Assembly (NCBI GenBank): GCA_036273735.1
Contig: DASUHA010000136.1
Coordinates: forward strand, 37,269 to 101,268
DNA from: 13-2-20CM-66-19 sp036273735
GTDB taxonomy: Bacteria; Pseudomonadota; Gammaproteobacteria; Steroidobacterales; Steroidobacteraceae
Length of the DNA: 64,000 nucleotides
Reading direction: 5' to 3'
Shown: piece by piece, positions 41,347 through 50,342 of the stretch
Position numbering within the stretch: position 1 is the stretch's first letter
Layout: each line of letters opens with the position of its first letter
Made by a program: the position numbers and the translations under genes
The notes under the pieces: model-generated
What the model was told of the DNA's origin: nothing
Databases searched by the model: none
Seen by the model: the letters and a program-made list of their open reading frames with translations, nothing else

Positions 41347-42432
41347 TTACGCATTTGCTTTCGGACGGGACTCCGTAGTGAGGTATCCGTTTTCTCTGAA
41401 CCAGCGCAGGGCGTCGGTGAAGGCCTCGGAGGGGGGGCGCCAGCGGTAGCCCAGCTCGCGCACGGCCTTGTCGCTTGAGAAGAACATGCGCTTGCGGGCC
41501 ATGCGCACGCCTTCCACGGTGACGCGGGTCGGCCGGCCGGTGAGCCTCGCGTAGAGCTCCGAGACGTAGGCCACGGGAAGGACGGCGCCATGAGGCAGGC
41601 GAATACGAGGCGGGCTTCGGCCCACGAGCAGCGCGATGAGCGTCAGGATCTCGCGCAGCGTCATGTCCTCCCCGCCGAGGATGTAACGCTCTCCGATGCG
41701 GCCGTGATGGAACGCCAGCAGGTGGCCGGCTGCTACGTCATCGACGTGCACGATGTTGAGTCCGGTATCGACGTACGCGGGTGTGCGGCCGCGGGCGGCA
41801 TCGAGCACGATCTGACCGGTGGGTGTCGGCTTCACATCGCCCGGGCCGATGGGCGTCGAGGGGTTGACGATCACGACCGGGACGCCCCGGGCCGCGGCAT
41901 CCCGCGCCCGCTCCTCGGCGAGGAATTTCGAGCGCTTGTAGTGCCCGATCATATCGGTGAGTCCGACGGGCGCATCCTCCGTACCCGGCGCACCGTCCGG
42001 CATGCCGACGGTCGCGACACTGCTCGTGTACACGACGCGGCGGACTCCCGCGCGCTGCGCTGCATCGAGGAGATTCCCGGTTCCCTCGACATTCGTACGA
42101 TAGAGCTCTTGCGGCCGCGGCGCCCACAACCTGTAGTCGGCAGCGACGTGAAAGACCGCCTCGCAGGCATCGAGTGCGCGCTCGAGAGAAGGCGTGTTGG
42201 TCAGGTCGCCGACGACCTGCTCGGCTGACAGCGAGGTGACGTTGCGGCGATCCGAGCCGCCGCGCACCAGCACCCGGACCTCCCAACCCTCGGCGAGGAG
42301 CGCCCTGGCAACCGCGGCGCCGACGAATCCGGTGGCACCGGTCACCAAAGCTTTGCGCGGCTCGTCCTGAGCCTCGCCCCTTCGGGGCCGCGGCTCCGCC
42401 GCGTCAAAAATCGCTCCCGGCGATTTTTTCAT
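41347..42432 (-). CDS. hpnA: Hopanoid-associated sugar epimerase HpnA
   Basis: 361 residues, short-chain dehydrogenase/epimerase of the NAD(P)-dependent type. Rossmann loop ALVTGATGFVGAAVA, VFHVAADYRLW, the S-Y-K type active site YTSSVATVG and YKRSKFLAEE, and VNPSTPIGPGD match HpnA. It is often the last gene in hopanoid operons. Its biochemical role is not settled. Its ATG overlaps the hpnG stop (ATGA). Confidence 0.87.
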   Translation of the reverse strand: MKKSPGAIFDAAEPRPRRGEAQDEPRKALVTGATGFVGAAVARALLAEGWEVRVLVRGGSDRRNVTSLSAEQVVGDLTNTPSLERALDACEAVFHVAADYRLWAPRPQELYRTNVEGTGNLLDAAQRAGVRRVVYTSSVATVGMPDGAPGTEDAPVGLTDMIGHYKRSKFLAEERARDAAARGVPVVIVNPSTPIGPGDVKPTPTGQIVLDAARGRTPAYVDTGLNIVHVDDVAAGHLLAFHHGRIGERYILGGEDMTLREILTLIALLVGRSPPRIRLPHGAVLPVAYVSELYARLTGRPTRVTVEGVRMARKRMFFSSDKAVRELGYRWRPPSEAFTDALRWFRENGYLTTESRPKANA

Positions 42433-43172
42433 GACACCTCCACCTCTGGGCCGCCGAGGAGGACGCGGCGCGCGCGCGAGTCGGCAGCCACCACGGCCGC
42501 GAGCATGCGGGTTGCAATCCGGTACCGCGCCGACAGACGGATCAAGGGAGCGACGTCCGCGGGTGCACGCAAGAGTCCTCCGATCAGTCGTCCGACTCGC
42601 AGCCCGCCGCCCGCGCTCGCCGCGATCACGGCGGCCGGCAGCTCATCCGCCGCCGTATCGACGATGACCCGCAGCGCGATGAAAGGAAGTCCGGCTTGTG
42701 CCGCCACCTGCGAAACGGCTGCGCTCTCCATGTCCACGGCAACGGCACCCGTGTGCCGCCAGGCGTCGGCCTTCGCAGCGGGACGCGCGATCGGCTGCCT
42801 GCTGGTGAGAAGTCTTCCGCAGCAGACCAGGCAGGTGCCGGGCATGGCGGCACGCAGCCGCTGCCGCCAATCACCGGAGGTTGGGAGAACATCCGGTACG
42901 GTGCCGTCTGCTGCCGCGACTTCCTCGGGCAGGAGCACGGTGCCGCAGATCAGGGTCGGATCGAGGCCACCCGCCATCCCGAAGCTCACGAGTGCGCGAG
43001 CTCCCGCCAGCACGAGCCGGCGCGCGGCGGCGGCCGCAGCGGCCCGCCCCATGCCGCTCACCGCCAGGAGGGCCCCCTCGTCGAGCCGTCGCAGCTCGGC
43101 TCCGTGGGGAGCCGATGGCCCGAGAGCGCGCGCCTCGGCCGGGAGCGCCGAGACGATGCCGATGGGCCTCAA
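42429..43172 (-). CDS. hpnG: Hopanoid-associated nucleosidase/phosphorylase HpnG
   Basis: 247 residues from a TTG that overlaps the shc stop (TTGA). Nucleoside-phosphorylase-like fold: GIVSALPAEARALG, AVSGMGRAAAAAAARRLV, SFGMAGGLDP and AVAVDMESAAVSQVA. HpnG removes adenine from adenosylhopane to give ribosylhopane, the step after HpnH. Adjacent HpnH supports this role. The cyclase, HpnG and HpnA are translationally coupled. Confidence 0.87.
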   Translation of the reverse strand: MRPIGIVSALPAEARALGPSAPHGAELRRLDEGALLAVSGMGRAAAAAAARRLVLAGARALVSFGMAGGLDPTLICGTVLLPEEVAAADGTVPDVLPTSGDWRQRLRAAMPGTCLVCCGRLLTSRQPIARPAAKADAWRHTGAVAVDMESAAVSQVAAQAGLPFIALRVIVDTAADELPAAVIAASAGGGLRVGRLIGGLLRAPADVAPLIRLSARYRIATRMLAAVVAADSRARRVLLGGPEVEVS

Positions 43173-45160
43173 GGGGGATGAGGCTCCGTGCGGCGGCGGT
43201 AAGCGGCAAGCGCCCAGAGCGGGAAGAAGGCGCAGTAGCCGTGGTACTTGAGGTAGAACACCCGCGGGAACCCCGGAGCGGTGAAGCTCGGATGCGACCA
43301 GAGACCGTCACTCTCCTGCATGCGCAGCAGAAAGTCGATCCCACGCCTCACGGCCGGTGACCCTTCCTCGCCGGCAGCGATCAGTGCGAGCACGGCCCAT
43401 CCCGTCTGATAAGGCGTACTGCCGAAGGCGTGATCCGGATGCCTGCTTGAATCGTAGCTATCGTTGCTCTCGCCCCATCCACCGTCCGCGTTCTGGCGCG
43501 CGAGGAACCACTCTGCGCCGCGGCGCACTGCGGCATCGTCCGGAGGAACACCGGCAAGCTCCAGGGCCACGAGCACCGACCAGGTGCCATAGATGTAGTT
43601 GGTGCCCCAGCGGCCGAACCAGGAGCCGTCGGCCTCCTGCTGCTGCCGCAGATACGCGATCGCCCGCTCGAGAGCGGCAGCGTCCCGCGGACGGCGCGTA
43701 AGCGACAAAGCGGCGACGACCCGCGCGGTTACATCGCTCGTCGGCGGATCGAGCAGCGCGCCGTGATCGGCAAATGGAATGGCGTTGAGGTTGTAGTGGG
43801 TGTTGTCGGCATCGAACGAGGCGAACCCGCCGTTCTCGCTCTGCATGCCGACCAGCCAGTCGAGCGCCCGGTCGATCGAGGCTGTGTACCGCTCGGGCAG
43901 ATTCGCCTGCTGCATGGCCCACACGACGACAGCCGTGTCGTCGAGGTCCGGATAGTGCGGATTGGCGTACTGGAAAGCCCAGCCACCGCTCGGGACCCCC
44001 GGCCGTGTGGCACGCCAATCGCCGACCTCCTCCAAGACCTGCCTGGGTACGAGCCAGTCGAGCGCACGCACGGCGGCGCGGGTCGCATGGCTGTCACCGG
44101 CTTCCTGAATCGCGAGCACCGCGAGGGTCGTATCCCACACGGGTGAGACGCAGGGCTGGCAGTAGGCGCGCTCGGCGCGCACGACCAGGAGCTTGTCGAT
44201 CGCACGCTTGGCGGTGACTCGCCGGGGATCATCTGCCGCATAGCCGAGCAGCACCATCATCTCGAGCGCATTCACCATCGCCGGGAAGATCGCGCCGAGG
44301 CCATCTTCGCCGTTCAGGCGCTCCAGCACCCAGGCTTCCGCGCGGCGCATGGCGGCTTTGCGCATCACCCCGGGGATGAGCGGGTCGATGCAGCGGGCAA
44401 CCCGGTCCAGGGCGAAGAAGAGCCGGGCGAGGACTCGTCGCTCCCCCGGCAGTTGGAAATAATGCCGCTCCTCTTCGGGAGGCGTCGTGAAGAGCTCGCG
44501 CACGTGCACTTTGCGCGGATTGCGCGCCACGGGCTTCACGGTGCAGAGCACGAAGAGCGGCACCATCACCGTGCGCGACCAGTACGAGACCTTGTCGATG
44601 TGGAACGGAAACCACCGTGGCATCAACATGATCTCGACGGGGATGTAGGGCACCGCCCGCCAGGGAATCTCGCCGAAGAGCGCGAGGGCAATCCGCGTGA
44701 AGACATTGACGTGCGCCGCACCGCCTCGCGCGAGGATGGCCTCGCGGGCACGCAGCATGTGCGGCGCATCCGGATCATCACCGGCGAGCTTCAAAGCGTA
44801 GTAAGCCTTCACCGTGCAGCTGATGTTGAGATCCCCACCGGGATAGAGCGGCCAACCGCCGTCGGCACCCTGGCGCTCACGCAGATACACGGTGAGCTTG
44901 CGCTCGAGCCCCGGGTCGATCTCATCCAGATAGTGCATCATCAGGATGTATTCGGCCGGGATGGTGCAGTCGGCTTCGAGCTCGAAGAGCCAGTGTCCAT
45001 CGGGCTTCTGCAATGCGATGAGCCCTTCGCGGGCGGCCGCAATCGCCTGACTCAGCCGCTCCAGCGAGCGCACCGGCCGAACCCGGCTGACGTCCGCCGC
45101 AGCGGCCTGAGTGTTGAGGAGCTCCCGCGAGGCGGCGCCCGCATGCAGCCCGGGGGTCAT
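43169..45160 (-). CDS. shc: Squalene-hopene cyclase
   Basis: 663 residues, terpene cyclase class II. The catalytic acid motif is D405-L-D-D408 in YPDLDDTAVV. QW repeats are visible (QKPDGHWLFELE, GADGGWPLY, SENGGFASFD, EADGSWFGRWG, NADGGWGES and SDGLWSHP). It cyclises squalene to hopene/hopanol at the inner membrane. ATGA overlaps the squalene synthase stop. Length and motifs are full. This is the core enzyme of the hopanoid locus. Confidence 0.95.
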   Translation of the reverse strand: MTPGLHAGAASRELLNTQAAAADVSRVRPVRSLERLSQAIAAAREGLIALQKPDGHWLFELEADCTIPAEYILMMHYLDEIDPGLERKLTVYLRERQGADGGWPLYPGGDLNISCTVKAYYALKLAGDDPDAPHMLRAREAILARGGAAHVNVFTRIALALFGEIPWRAVPYIPVEIMLMPRWFPFHIDKVSYWSRTVMVPLFVLCTVKPVARNPRKVHVRELFTTPPEEERHYFQLPGERRVLARLFFALDRVARCIDPLIPGVMRKAAMRRAEAWVLERLNGEDGLGAIFPAMVNALEMMVLLGYAADDPRRVTAKRAIDKLLVVRAERAYCQPCVSPVWDTTLAVLAIQEAGDSHATRAAVRALDWLVPRQVLEEVGDWRATRPGVPSGGWAFQYANPHYPDLDDTAVVVWAMQQANLPERYTASIDRALDWLVGMQSENGGFASFDADNTHYNLNAIPFADHGALLDPPTSDVTARVVAALSLTRRPRDAAALERAIAYLRQQQEADGSWFGRWGTNYIYGTWSVLVALELAGVPPDDAAVRRGAEWFLARQNADGGWGESNDSYDSSRHPDHAFGSTPYQTGWAVLALIAAGEEGSPAVRRGIDFLLRMQESDGLWSHPSFTAPGFPRVFYLKYHGYCAFFPLWALAAYRRRTEPHPP

Positions 45161-46278
45161 GGGAGCGAGCCTCCGAGCCGCGTCGGAGCGGGGAGCTCAT
45201 CCTCGCCTGCAACGGGGGCACGCATGATGACCGGCTTCATCGGCACCGGCCCGGCCGCGAGCGGCAAGCCCCGAGCGGCGCGCTCGAAGAGCTGCTTCAG
45301 CATACGGTCGTTGCGCACCGCGAGAGTGGTGAGGCTTCGGGTCATCATTACCGCCGATCGTGACACTTTCACTTGCGTGCCGGTCGTGAAGCCCGGAGTC
45401 GTCTGGATTTTCCGCAGCGTCAGGGCGGCGAGGCCGAGCGCCCACAGGCAGAAGAGCCGGATGCCCGTCTCCTCGCCAGGAATGAGCAGCGTGAAGGCCA
45501 GTGCATTGCGCAGATGCCGGTGCGCGACCCCGATGAGCTCCAGCATGCCGGCGTGGAAGCGCGCGTCGCTGCGCTGCGGGGAGAGCTGCGCGAGATCCAC
45601 TCCGTGCCGGCTGAACACCTCCTGCGGCAGCCAGCAGGCGCCGCGGCTGCGGTCCTCCCAGACATCCTTGAGGATGTTGGTCATCTGCAGGCCCTGGCCG
45701 AAGGAAGGCGCCAGCTCGTAGAGCGCCGCATGGTGCCGCATGATCGCGGGCGAGTAAGCGCAAAAGAGCTCCGTCAGCGTCTCGCCCACGATACCTGCCA
45801 CGTAGTAGCAGTAGGCGTCCATATCGGTCGAGCGTGCGAGACCCCGCAGGCTCGCCGTGCGTTGGAACTCATGCATGCCGCGGCTCATCACCTCGATGCA
45901 GCGGCGGATGGCGGCACGCTGCCGCTCATCGAACCGGCTGACCACGCGGATGACCCGGTGCATGTTGGTGACCAGATCGCGCTCCGCGGGCAGCGTGCGC
46001 TCGGACAGTCGGGGCACCACATCACGCGCGAGCCTGCCCGCATCCTCCGTCCCTTTGACGACGGCCGTGAAACGCTCGAGGAAGATGTAGGTGTCGGCAG
46101 CCGAAAGGGCAGGCTCGTCCTCGATGGTATCGGCGATGCGGCAGAGAAGATATGCGCTCGTCACTGCGGTGCTGAGCCCTGCAGGAAGCTGCGGGATCGT
46201 CAGGGCAAACGTACGCGAGACGTGCGTCAGGACCTCGTCCTGGTAAGCCTCATCGGACATGCCGGAATCGGGTTCCAC
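45157..46278 (-). CDS. Squalene synthase (one-enzyme type)
   Basis: 373 residues, longer than HpnC or HpnD (about 280). The first aspartate motif reads D50-T-I-E-D54 (CRIADTIEDE), and the second reads NILKDVWED (D205-D209). VSRTFALTIPQLP and YCYYVAGIVGETLTELF resemble the squalene-synthase motifs of eukaryotes and Methylococcus more than the HpnC/HpnD DDxxD types. Converting two FPP to squalene via presqualene diphosphate with NADPH is predicted. No hpnC, hpnD or hpnE lies in the window. The GTG at 46278 has GGAGG 9 bases upstream; the ATG at 46260 lacks one. Confidence 0.85.
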   Translation of the reverse strand: MEPDSGMSDEAYQDEVLTHVSRTFALTIPQLPAGLSTAVTSAYLLCRIADTIEDEPALSAADTYIFLERFTAVVKGTEDAGRLARDVVPRLSERTLPAERDLVTNMHRVIRVVSRFDERQRAAIRRCIEVMSRGMHEFQRTASLRGLARSTDMDAYCYYVAGIVGETLTELFCAYSPAIMRHHAALYELAPSFGQGLQMTNILKDVWEDRSRGACWLPQEVFSRHGVDLAQLSPQRSDARFHAGMLELIGVAHRHLRNALAFTLLIPGEETGIRLFCLWALGLAALTLRKIQTTPGFTTGTQVKVSRSAVMMTRSLTTLAVRNDRMLKQLFERAARGLPLAAGPVPMKPVIMRAPVAGEDELPAPTRLGGSLP

Positions 46279-46294
46279 CAGCTCAGGCCTCCGC

Positions 46295-47200
46295 TCAATT
46301 GCGCCTGGCCAACAGCCAGTCGGTCACGCCGCGAAGCGCGTCCGCGCGGCTGCCGAAGGGCGCCAGGGAGTCCATGGCCTCGCCGTGCAGGCGACGTACC
46401 TGCTCCTGAGACGGGCCTACTCCGAGGATGGCTGGGTAGGTCGGCTTGCCTCGCTCGCGGTCGGCGCCTGCCGCCTTGCCGAGCGTTGCCGTATCGGAGA
46501 GGACGTCGAGCAGATCGTCCTGGATCTGGAACGCGAGCCCGATCGGAGCCGCGAACCCGGCAAGCGCCTGCTCGAGCCCCGGCTCGAGCCTATGCACGCA
46601 GGCCGCACCCATCATGACGCTCGCCCGGATCAGTGCACCGGTCTTCAGGGAATGCATCTCTTCGACCTGGCCGATACTGAGCGCGCGCCCCTCGGCCTCG
46701 AGGTCGATCGCCTGGCCACCTGCCATACCGAGGCTGCCGATGGCGCGCGCGAGCAGCTCCACCAGGCGCACGCGGATGATCGGATCGGCCGGGAGCGCCG
46801 GATCACGGGCGAGCAGCTCGAACGCAAGGGACTGGAGCGCATCGCCCACGAGCAGGGCCGTCGCGTCATCGTAAGCCTTGTGGCATGTCGGCCGCCCGCG
46901 GCGCAGGTCATCGTCGTCCATCGAAGGCAGATCGTCGTGGACGAGGGAGTAGACGTGTACCAACTCGAGCGCGCAGGCGGCAGCCTCCACCTGCTCCTCC
47001 GCGAGTCCCAGCGCACGCGCCGTAGCAAGCAGGAGGATGGGCCGCACTCGCTTGCCGCCGCCGAGCACGCTATAGCGCATCGCGGCGTGCAGCCGCTCGG
47101 GAGTCTCATCGGTGCGCGGCAGCCGCGCCGCCAGCGCCCCTTCCATCCTCTCACGCCAGGCCTCGAGCTGGCTGGCGAACGATTCAAGCACGGCTGGCAC
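46295..47200 (-). CDS. ispA: Polyprenyl (farnesyl) diphosphate synthase
   Basis: 301 residues. Trans-prenyltransferase motifs: GGKRVRPIL, LVHDDLPSMDDDDLRRG (first Asp-rich, DDxxxxD type), GDALQ, LKTGAL and QIQDDLLDV (second DDxxD). The insertion in the first Asp-rich motif and the size fit bacterial FPP synthases (IspA). It feeds FPP to the squalene synthase 16 bp downstream. GTG 47200 is chosen from AGGAGG 9 bases upstream; it overlaps the hpnH stop by 17 bp. Confidence 0.9.
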   Translation of the reverse strand: MPAVLESFASQLEAWRERMEGALAARLPRTDETPERLHAAMRYSVLGGGKRVRPILLLATARALGLAEEQVEAAACALELVHVYSLVHDDLPSMDDDDLRRGRPTCHKAYDDATALLVGDALQSLAFELLARDPALPADPIIRVRLVELLARAIGSLGMAGGQAIDLEAEGRALSIGQVEEMHSLKTGALIRASVMMGAACVHRLEPGLEQALAGFAAPIGLAFQIQDDLLDVLSDTATLGKAAGADRERGKPTYPAILGVGPSQEQVRRLHGEAMDSLAPFGSRADALRGVTDWLLARRN

Positions 47201-48332
47201 GCCGGCTTTCCTCCTGGCGGCTTGCACGCTTGATATCGGCGAGCGGGATCGCCGCCACCGGTGGAGGCGGCTGATCCTCATAGAGGAACGGCAGCTCCGG
47301 CGCCATCGGGCCGCTGATGCGCGGTCCGCGCAGCGCCACCTTCAGGGCTTTGATCGGATGGGCGAACGTGTCATCAACGGCCGTGCCCTCGAAGCCGCAG
47401 TGCGCCATGCAGTTGTCGCACTTGCGGTTGCGGCCGACGCCGTAGCGCTCCCAATCGGTCTCCTCCATGAGGGAGCGGTAGGACTTGGCATACCCCTCAT
47501 CGGTGAGAAGGTAACAGGGCCGCTGCCAACCGAAGAGGTTGTAGGTCGGATTGCTCCAGGGCGTGCACTGGTAGGTCTGGTTGCCCGCCAGGAAATCGAG
47601 GAAGAGCGAGGACTGGTTGAAAGGCCAGCGCGCACCCCGCTCGCGGCCACGCCGGAAAATCTCGCGGAAGAGCTGTTTGCTCGCGCTGCGTCCGAGGAAG
47701 ACGTCCTGTCGCGGCGCGTGCTGATAGCTGTAGCCGGGGGAGACCGTGATCCCCTCGACGCCGAGCGACTGTGCCATGTCGAAGAAGTCGGCGACCTCCT
47801 CCGGCTTCTCGTTCTGAAACAGGGTGCAGTTGACGGTGCAGCGGAAGCCCTTGGAACGCGCGAGCTTGATCGCCGCGACCGCCTTGTCGAACACCCCCTC
47901 CTGACAGACCGACTCGTCGTGCCGCTCGCGGTTGCCGTCGAGGTGCACGGAGAACGTGAGATAGGGCGAGGGCTGGTACTCGTCGATGTGCTTGGCGAGC
48001 AGGATGGCGTTGGTGCAGAGGTAGACGAAGCGCTTGCGCGCGACGATCCCGGCCACGATCTGCGGCATCTCCTTGTGGATGAGCGGCTCACCTCCGGGGA
48101 TGGACACCATCGGCGCCCCGCACTCATCGACGGCGTTCAGCGCATCTTCCACGGAGACCCGCTTCTGCAGGGTCTCTTTCGGATAGTCGATCTTGCCGCA
48201 GCCGGCGCAGGCGAGGTTGCACTGGAACAGCGGCTCGAGCATGAGCACCAGTGGATAGCGCTTCTGCCCGCTCAGCTTCTTGCCGATGATGTAGCGCGCG
48301 ACGCGGTACTTTTGAATCAGTGGAATACCCAA
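47184..48332 (-). CDS. hpnH: Radical SAM protein HpnH (adenosylhopane synthase)
   Basis: 382 residues. The radical-SAM cysteines are C38, C42 and C45 (QCNLACAGCGK), and the C-terminus has additional cysteines (CDNCMAHCGF). HpnH links 5'-deoxyadenosine to diploptene to make adenosylhopane, the first step of side-chain building. The start is a TTG (GIPLIQKYRV, as usual M-x-V/I-PLIQ) with AGGAG 7 bases upstream; the longer reading adds unrelated residues. It lies between idi and ispA, all on the minus strand. Confidence 0.93.
   Translation of the reverse strand: MGIPLIQKYRVARYIIGKKLSGQKRYPLVLMLEPLFQCNLACAGCGKIDYPKETLQKRVSVEDALNAVDECGAPMVSIPGGEPLIHKEMPQIVAGIVARKRFVYLCTNAILLAKHIDEYQPSPYLTFSVHLDGNRERHDESVCQEGVFDKAVAAIKLARSKGFRCTVNCTLFQNEKPEEVADFFDMAQSLGVEGITVSPGYSYQHAPRQDVFLGRSASKQLFREIFRRGRERGARWPFNQSSLFLDFLAGNQTYQCTPWSNPTYNLFGWQRPCYLLTDEGYAKSYRSLMEETDWERYGVGRNRKCDNCMAHCGFEGTAVDDTFAHPIKALKVALRGPRISGPMAPELPFLYEDQPPPPVAAIPLADIKRASRQEESRRASRA
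47210..47215 (-). promoter_or_regulatory. Strong ribosome-binding site of ispA
   Basis: AGGAGG on the minus strand lies 9 bases before a GTG and fixes the ispA start at 47200. Confidence 0.75.
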
Positions 48333-48339
48333 AATCCAG

Positions 48340-48344
48340 CTCCT
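48340..48344 (-). promoter_or_regulatory. Ribosome-binding site deciding the hpnH TTG start
   Basis: AGGAG lies 7 bases before TTG 48332; the protein start then matches the HpnH family. Confidence 0.7.
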
Positions 48345-48403
48345 GTTGATTGTCCCGGCTGCGTTGCGGCCGGATTCGCTCCTAAGCCCAAGCGGGGTCG
48401 AGC

Positions 48404-49033
48404 TCAGCTCGAGACCTCCGCAGAGCCTGCGCCTTGCAACTGTAACGCATACAGCGCCGCCCGGTGATCCCGCCAAATCCGTTCCCACTCCATCGTGAAC
48501 CAGGGCGTGAAGTGCTCGGCGCCCTCTTTCCGTATCTCCGCCGTGAGCTCTTCCGGACCGACCCAACGCCAGTCCGAGATCTCCTGGTGATCGATGAGCA
48601 CTCGGCCGGTGCTGCGCCCGACGTACACCGAGCACAGCTCATGCTCTGCCCCGATATTGTCGAACTGCGCCTGGTACTGAAACTTGAACAGGAAATGCAG
48701 CGGGCACTTCAGTCCAAGCTCCTCGTGCAGACGCCGGTGTATGGCTGCCTCCATGGTCTCGGTTCGACGCGGATGACTGCAGCAGCTGTTCGACCAGAAG
48801 TGCGGCCAGAGCCGCTTTGCTGCCGAGCGGCGCTGCAGCAGGAGCTCGCCCTTCCCGTTGAAAATGAGCAACGAGAAAGCACGATGCAGGACGCCCTGCC
48901 CATCGTGGCACCGCGCCTTGCTCATGTAGCCGACCTCCCGGTCCGCCTCGTCCACCAGGATGAGCGACTCGGCCTCCGGCGAAGTGTCGTGGCCAGCCCA
49001 CAGAGCAGGCTGCGCACCGGCTGCAGGCCTCAT
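48404..49033 (-). CDS. idi: Isopentenyl-diphosphate delta-isomerase, type I
   Basis: 209 residues (224 if started at 49075). A Nudix-type fold with SNSCCSHPRRTETM (active-site cysteine and metal histidine) and RRLHEELGLKCPL, plus GVLHRAFSLLIFN, matches type I Idi. It interconverts IPP and DMAPP, supplying prenyl chains for the squalene made by genes downstream. 71 bp separate it from hpnH. It is divergent from hpnI, with a dyad in the shared leader. Start at ATG 49033 is preferred by family length. Confidence 0.88.
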   Translation of the reverse strand: MRPAAGAQPALWAGHDTSPEAESLILVDEADREVGYMSKARCHDGQGVLHRAFSLLIFNGKGELLLQRRSAAKRLWPHFWSNSCCSHPRRTETMEAAIHRRLHEELGLKCPLHFLFKFQYQAQFDNIGAEHELCSVYVGRSTGRVLIDHQEISDWRWVGPEELTAEIRKEGAEHFTPWFTMEWERIWRDHRAALYALQLQGAGSAEVSS

Positions 49034-49077
49034 GCGGGCACCCCGGGCAGGTGAGCAAACGTGTACCATGTGCATGA

Positions 49078-49091
49078 TTCAAGGACTTGAA
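49078..49091. promoter_or_regulatory. Palindrome in the idi-hpnI divergent leader
   Basis: TTCAAG-GA-CTTGAA is a perfect 6+6 dyad midway between the divergent idi and hpnI genes, a natural operator site to co-control the two hopanoid transcription units. No regulator gene lies nearby. Confidence 0.4.
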
Positions 49092-49144
49092 ACCATCCGA
49101 CTTCGTCGCGCATTGCTATCCGCGGATCAGGCATTCCTCCGCCC

Positions 49145-50332
49145 ATGATAACCGGCTCCAGGGTCGCTGTAACTGCCCAGGCAGTCATGATGTCGCTCGG
49201 CAGCCTCATGGCCGCGGCCGCGCTCGGCTATGCAGTCACGGCCTGGGTCGCCGTGCGGCTTCGCCGCAACAGCGGCGGCCGCCTCGAACTCGGCGCCACG
49301 CCCGGCTCGGGCGCGCCGCGGCGCCCCGTGACGATCCTGAAGCCGCTTTGCGGCGCAGAGCCTGGGCTGGACCATTCGCTGCGTTCCTTCTGCGAGCAGG
49401 ACTATCCCGGCGGCATGCAGATCATCTTCGGCGTGCAGCAGCCGTCAGACCCGGCGCTTGCCGTGCTCGAGAAACTCAAGGGCGATTACCCACAGCTCGA
49501 TCTGACCGTCGTCGTCGATTCGACCCCGCACGGTACGAGCGCGAAAGTCAGCAATCTCATCAACATGATCCGCGCAGCTCGGCACGACTGGCTCGTGCTG
49601 GCGGACAGCGACGTGCGGGTACCGCCCGGATACCTCAACGCGGTGACCGCGCCGTTGGCTGACCCGCAGGTTGGCGTCGTCACCTGCCCCTACCGCGGTG
49701 TGCCCCGGCCCGGAGTCTGGTCACTTCTGGGGGCGCTCTTCATCAACGATTGGTTCATCCCTTCGGTGCGCGTGGCGGCGCTCTTCGGCTCGCGCGCGTT
49801 CGCCTTCGGCGCCACCATCGCCTTGAGGCGCGAAACACTCGAGGCAATCGGCGGCTTTCCTGCAATCGCCGATCAGCTCGCCGACGACTACCGCCTGGGG
49901 GAGCTCACGCGCCGCCGCGGTCAACGGACCGTCCTCTCGGACGTAGTAGTGGATACGTGGGTCGATGAATCGTCCCTCCGGCAGCTCGCGCAGCACGGGC
50001 TGCGATGGCTGCGCACGATCCGCAGCGTCCGCCCGGGCGGCTACGCCTTCTCCGCAGTCACCTTCAGTGTGCCGGTGGCGGCGCTTGGTTGCGCCCTCGC
50101 CGATGGGAAGCCCATCGCACTCTCCCTTCTGGCAGGGACGGTCGTGCTGCGCTTGATGCTACATTTCGCCGCGCTCGGCCCGGCGCGGTCCCTCTCTCAG
50201 CTCTGGGCCATTCCGCTCGCTGACCTGCTCGGCTTTGCGCTCTGGTGCGGCGGGTTCGCGACGCGCGAAGTGCAATGGCGGCAGGGTCGCTACCGCGTAG
50301 CGCGCGACGGCTCGGTTCAGCCGATTTCCTGA
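49145..50332 (+). CDS. hpnI: Hopanoid glycosyltransferase HpnI
   Basis: 395 residues, membrane-associated GT2 enzyme with PVTILKPLCGAEPGLDHSLR, SFCEQDYPG, LADSDVRVPPGYL (DxD), FGATIALRRETLEAIGGF and DDYRLGEL. N- and C-terminal hydrophobic segments anchor it. HpnI adds N-acetylglucosamine to bacteriohopanetetrol, the first step toward composite hopanoids. It starts the operon hpnI-hpnJ-hpnK-hpnL plus a diiron protein. Confidence 0.9.
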   Translation: MITGSRVAVTAQAVMMSLGSLMAAAALGYAVTAWVAVRLRRNSGGRLELGATPGSGAPRRPVTILKPLCGAEPGLDHSLRSFCEQDYPGGMQIIFGVQQPSDPALAVLEKLKGDYPQLDLTVVVDSTPHGTSAKVSNLINMIRAARHDWLVLADSDVRVPPGYLNAVTAPLADPQVGVVTCPYRGVPRPGVWSLLGALFINDWFIPSVRVAALFGSRAFAFGATIALRRETLEAIGGFPAIADQLADDYRLGELTRRRGQRTVLSDVVVDTWVDESSLRQLAQHGLRWLRTIRSVRPGGYAFSAVTFSVPVAALGCALADGKPIALSLLAGTVVLRLMLHFAALGPARSLSQLWAIPLADLLGFALWCGGFATREVQWRQGRYRVARDGSVQPIS

Positions 50333-50342
50333 GGACTCGATC

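Noticed and set aside
45157..46278. Calling the gene hpnD
   Set aside because: It is too long, and its aspartate motifs are of the one-enzyme squalene synthase type rather than HpnC/HpnD.
44453..46617. Two overlapping plus-strand open frames of over 400 codons
   Set aside because: They are antisense to shc, the squalene synthase and ispA and show no domain.
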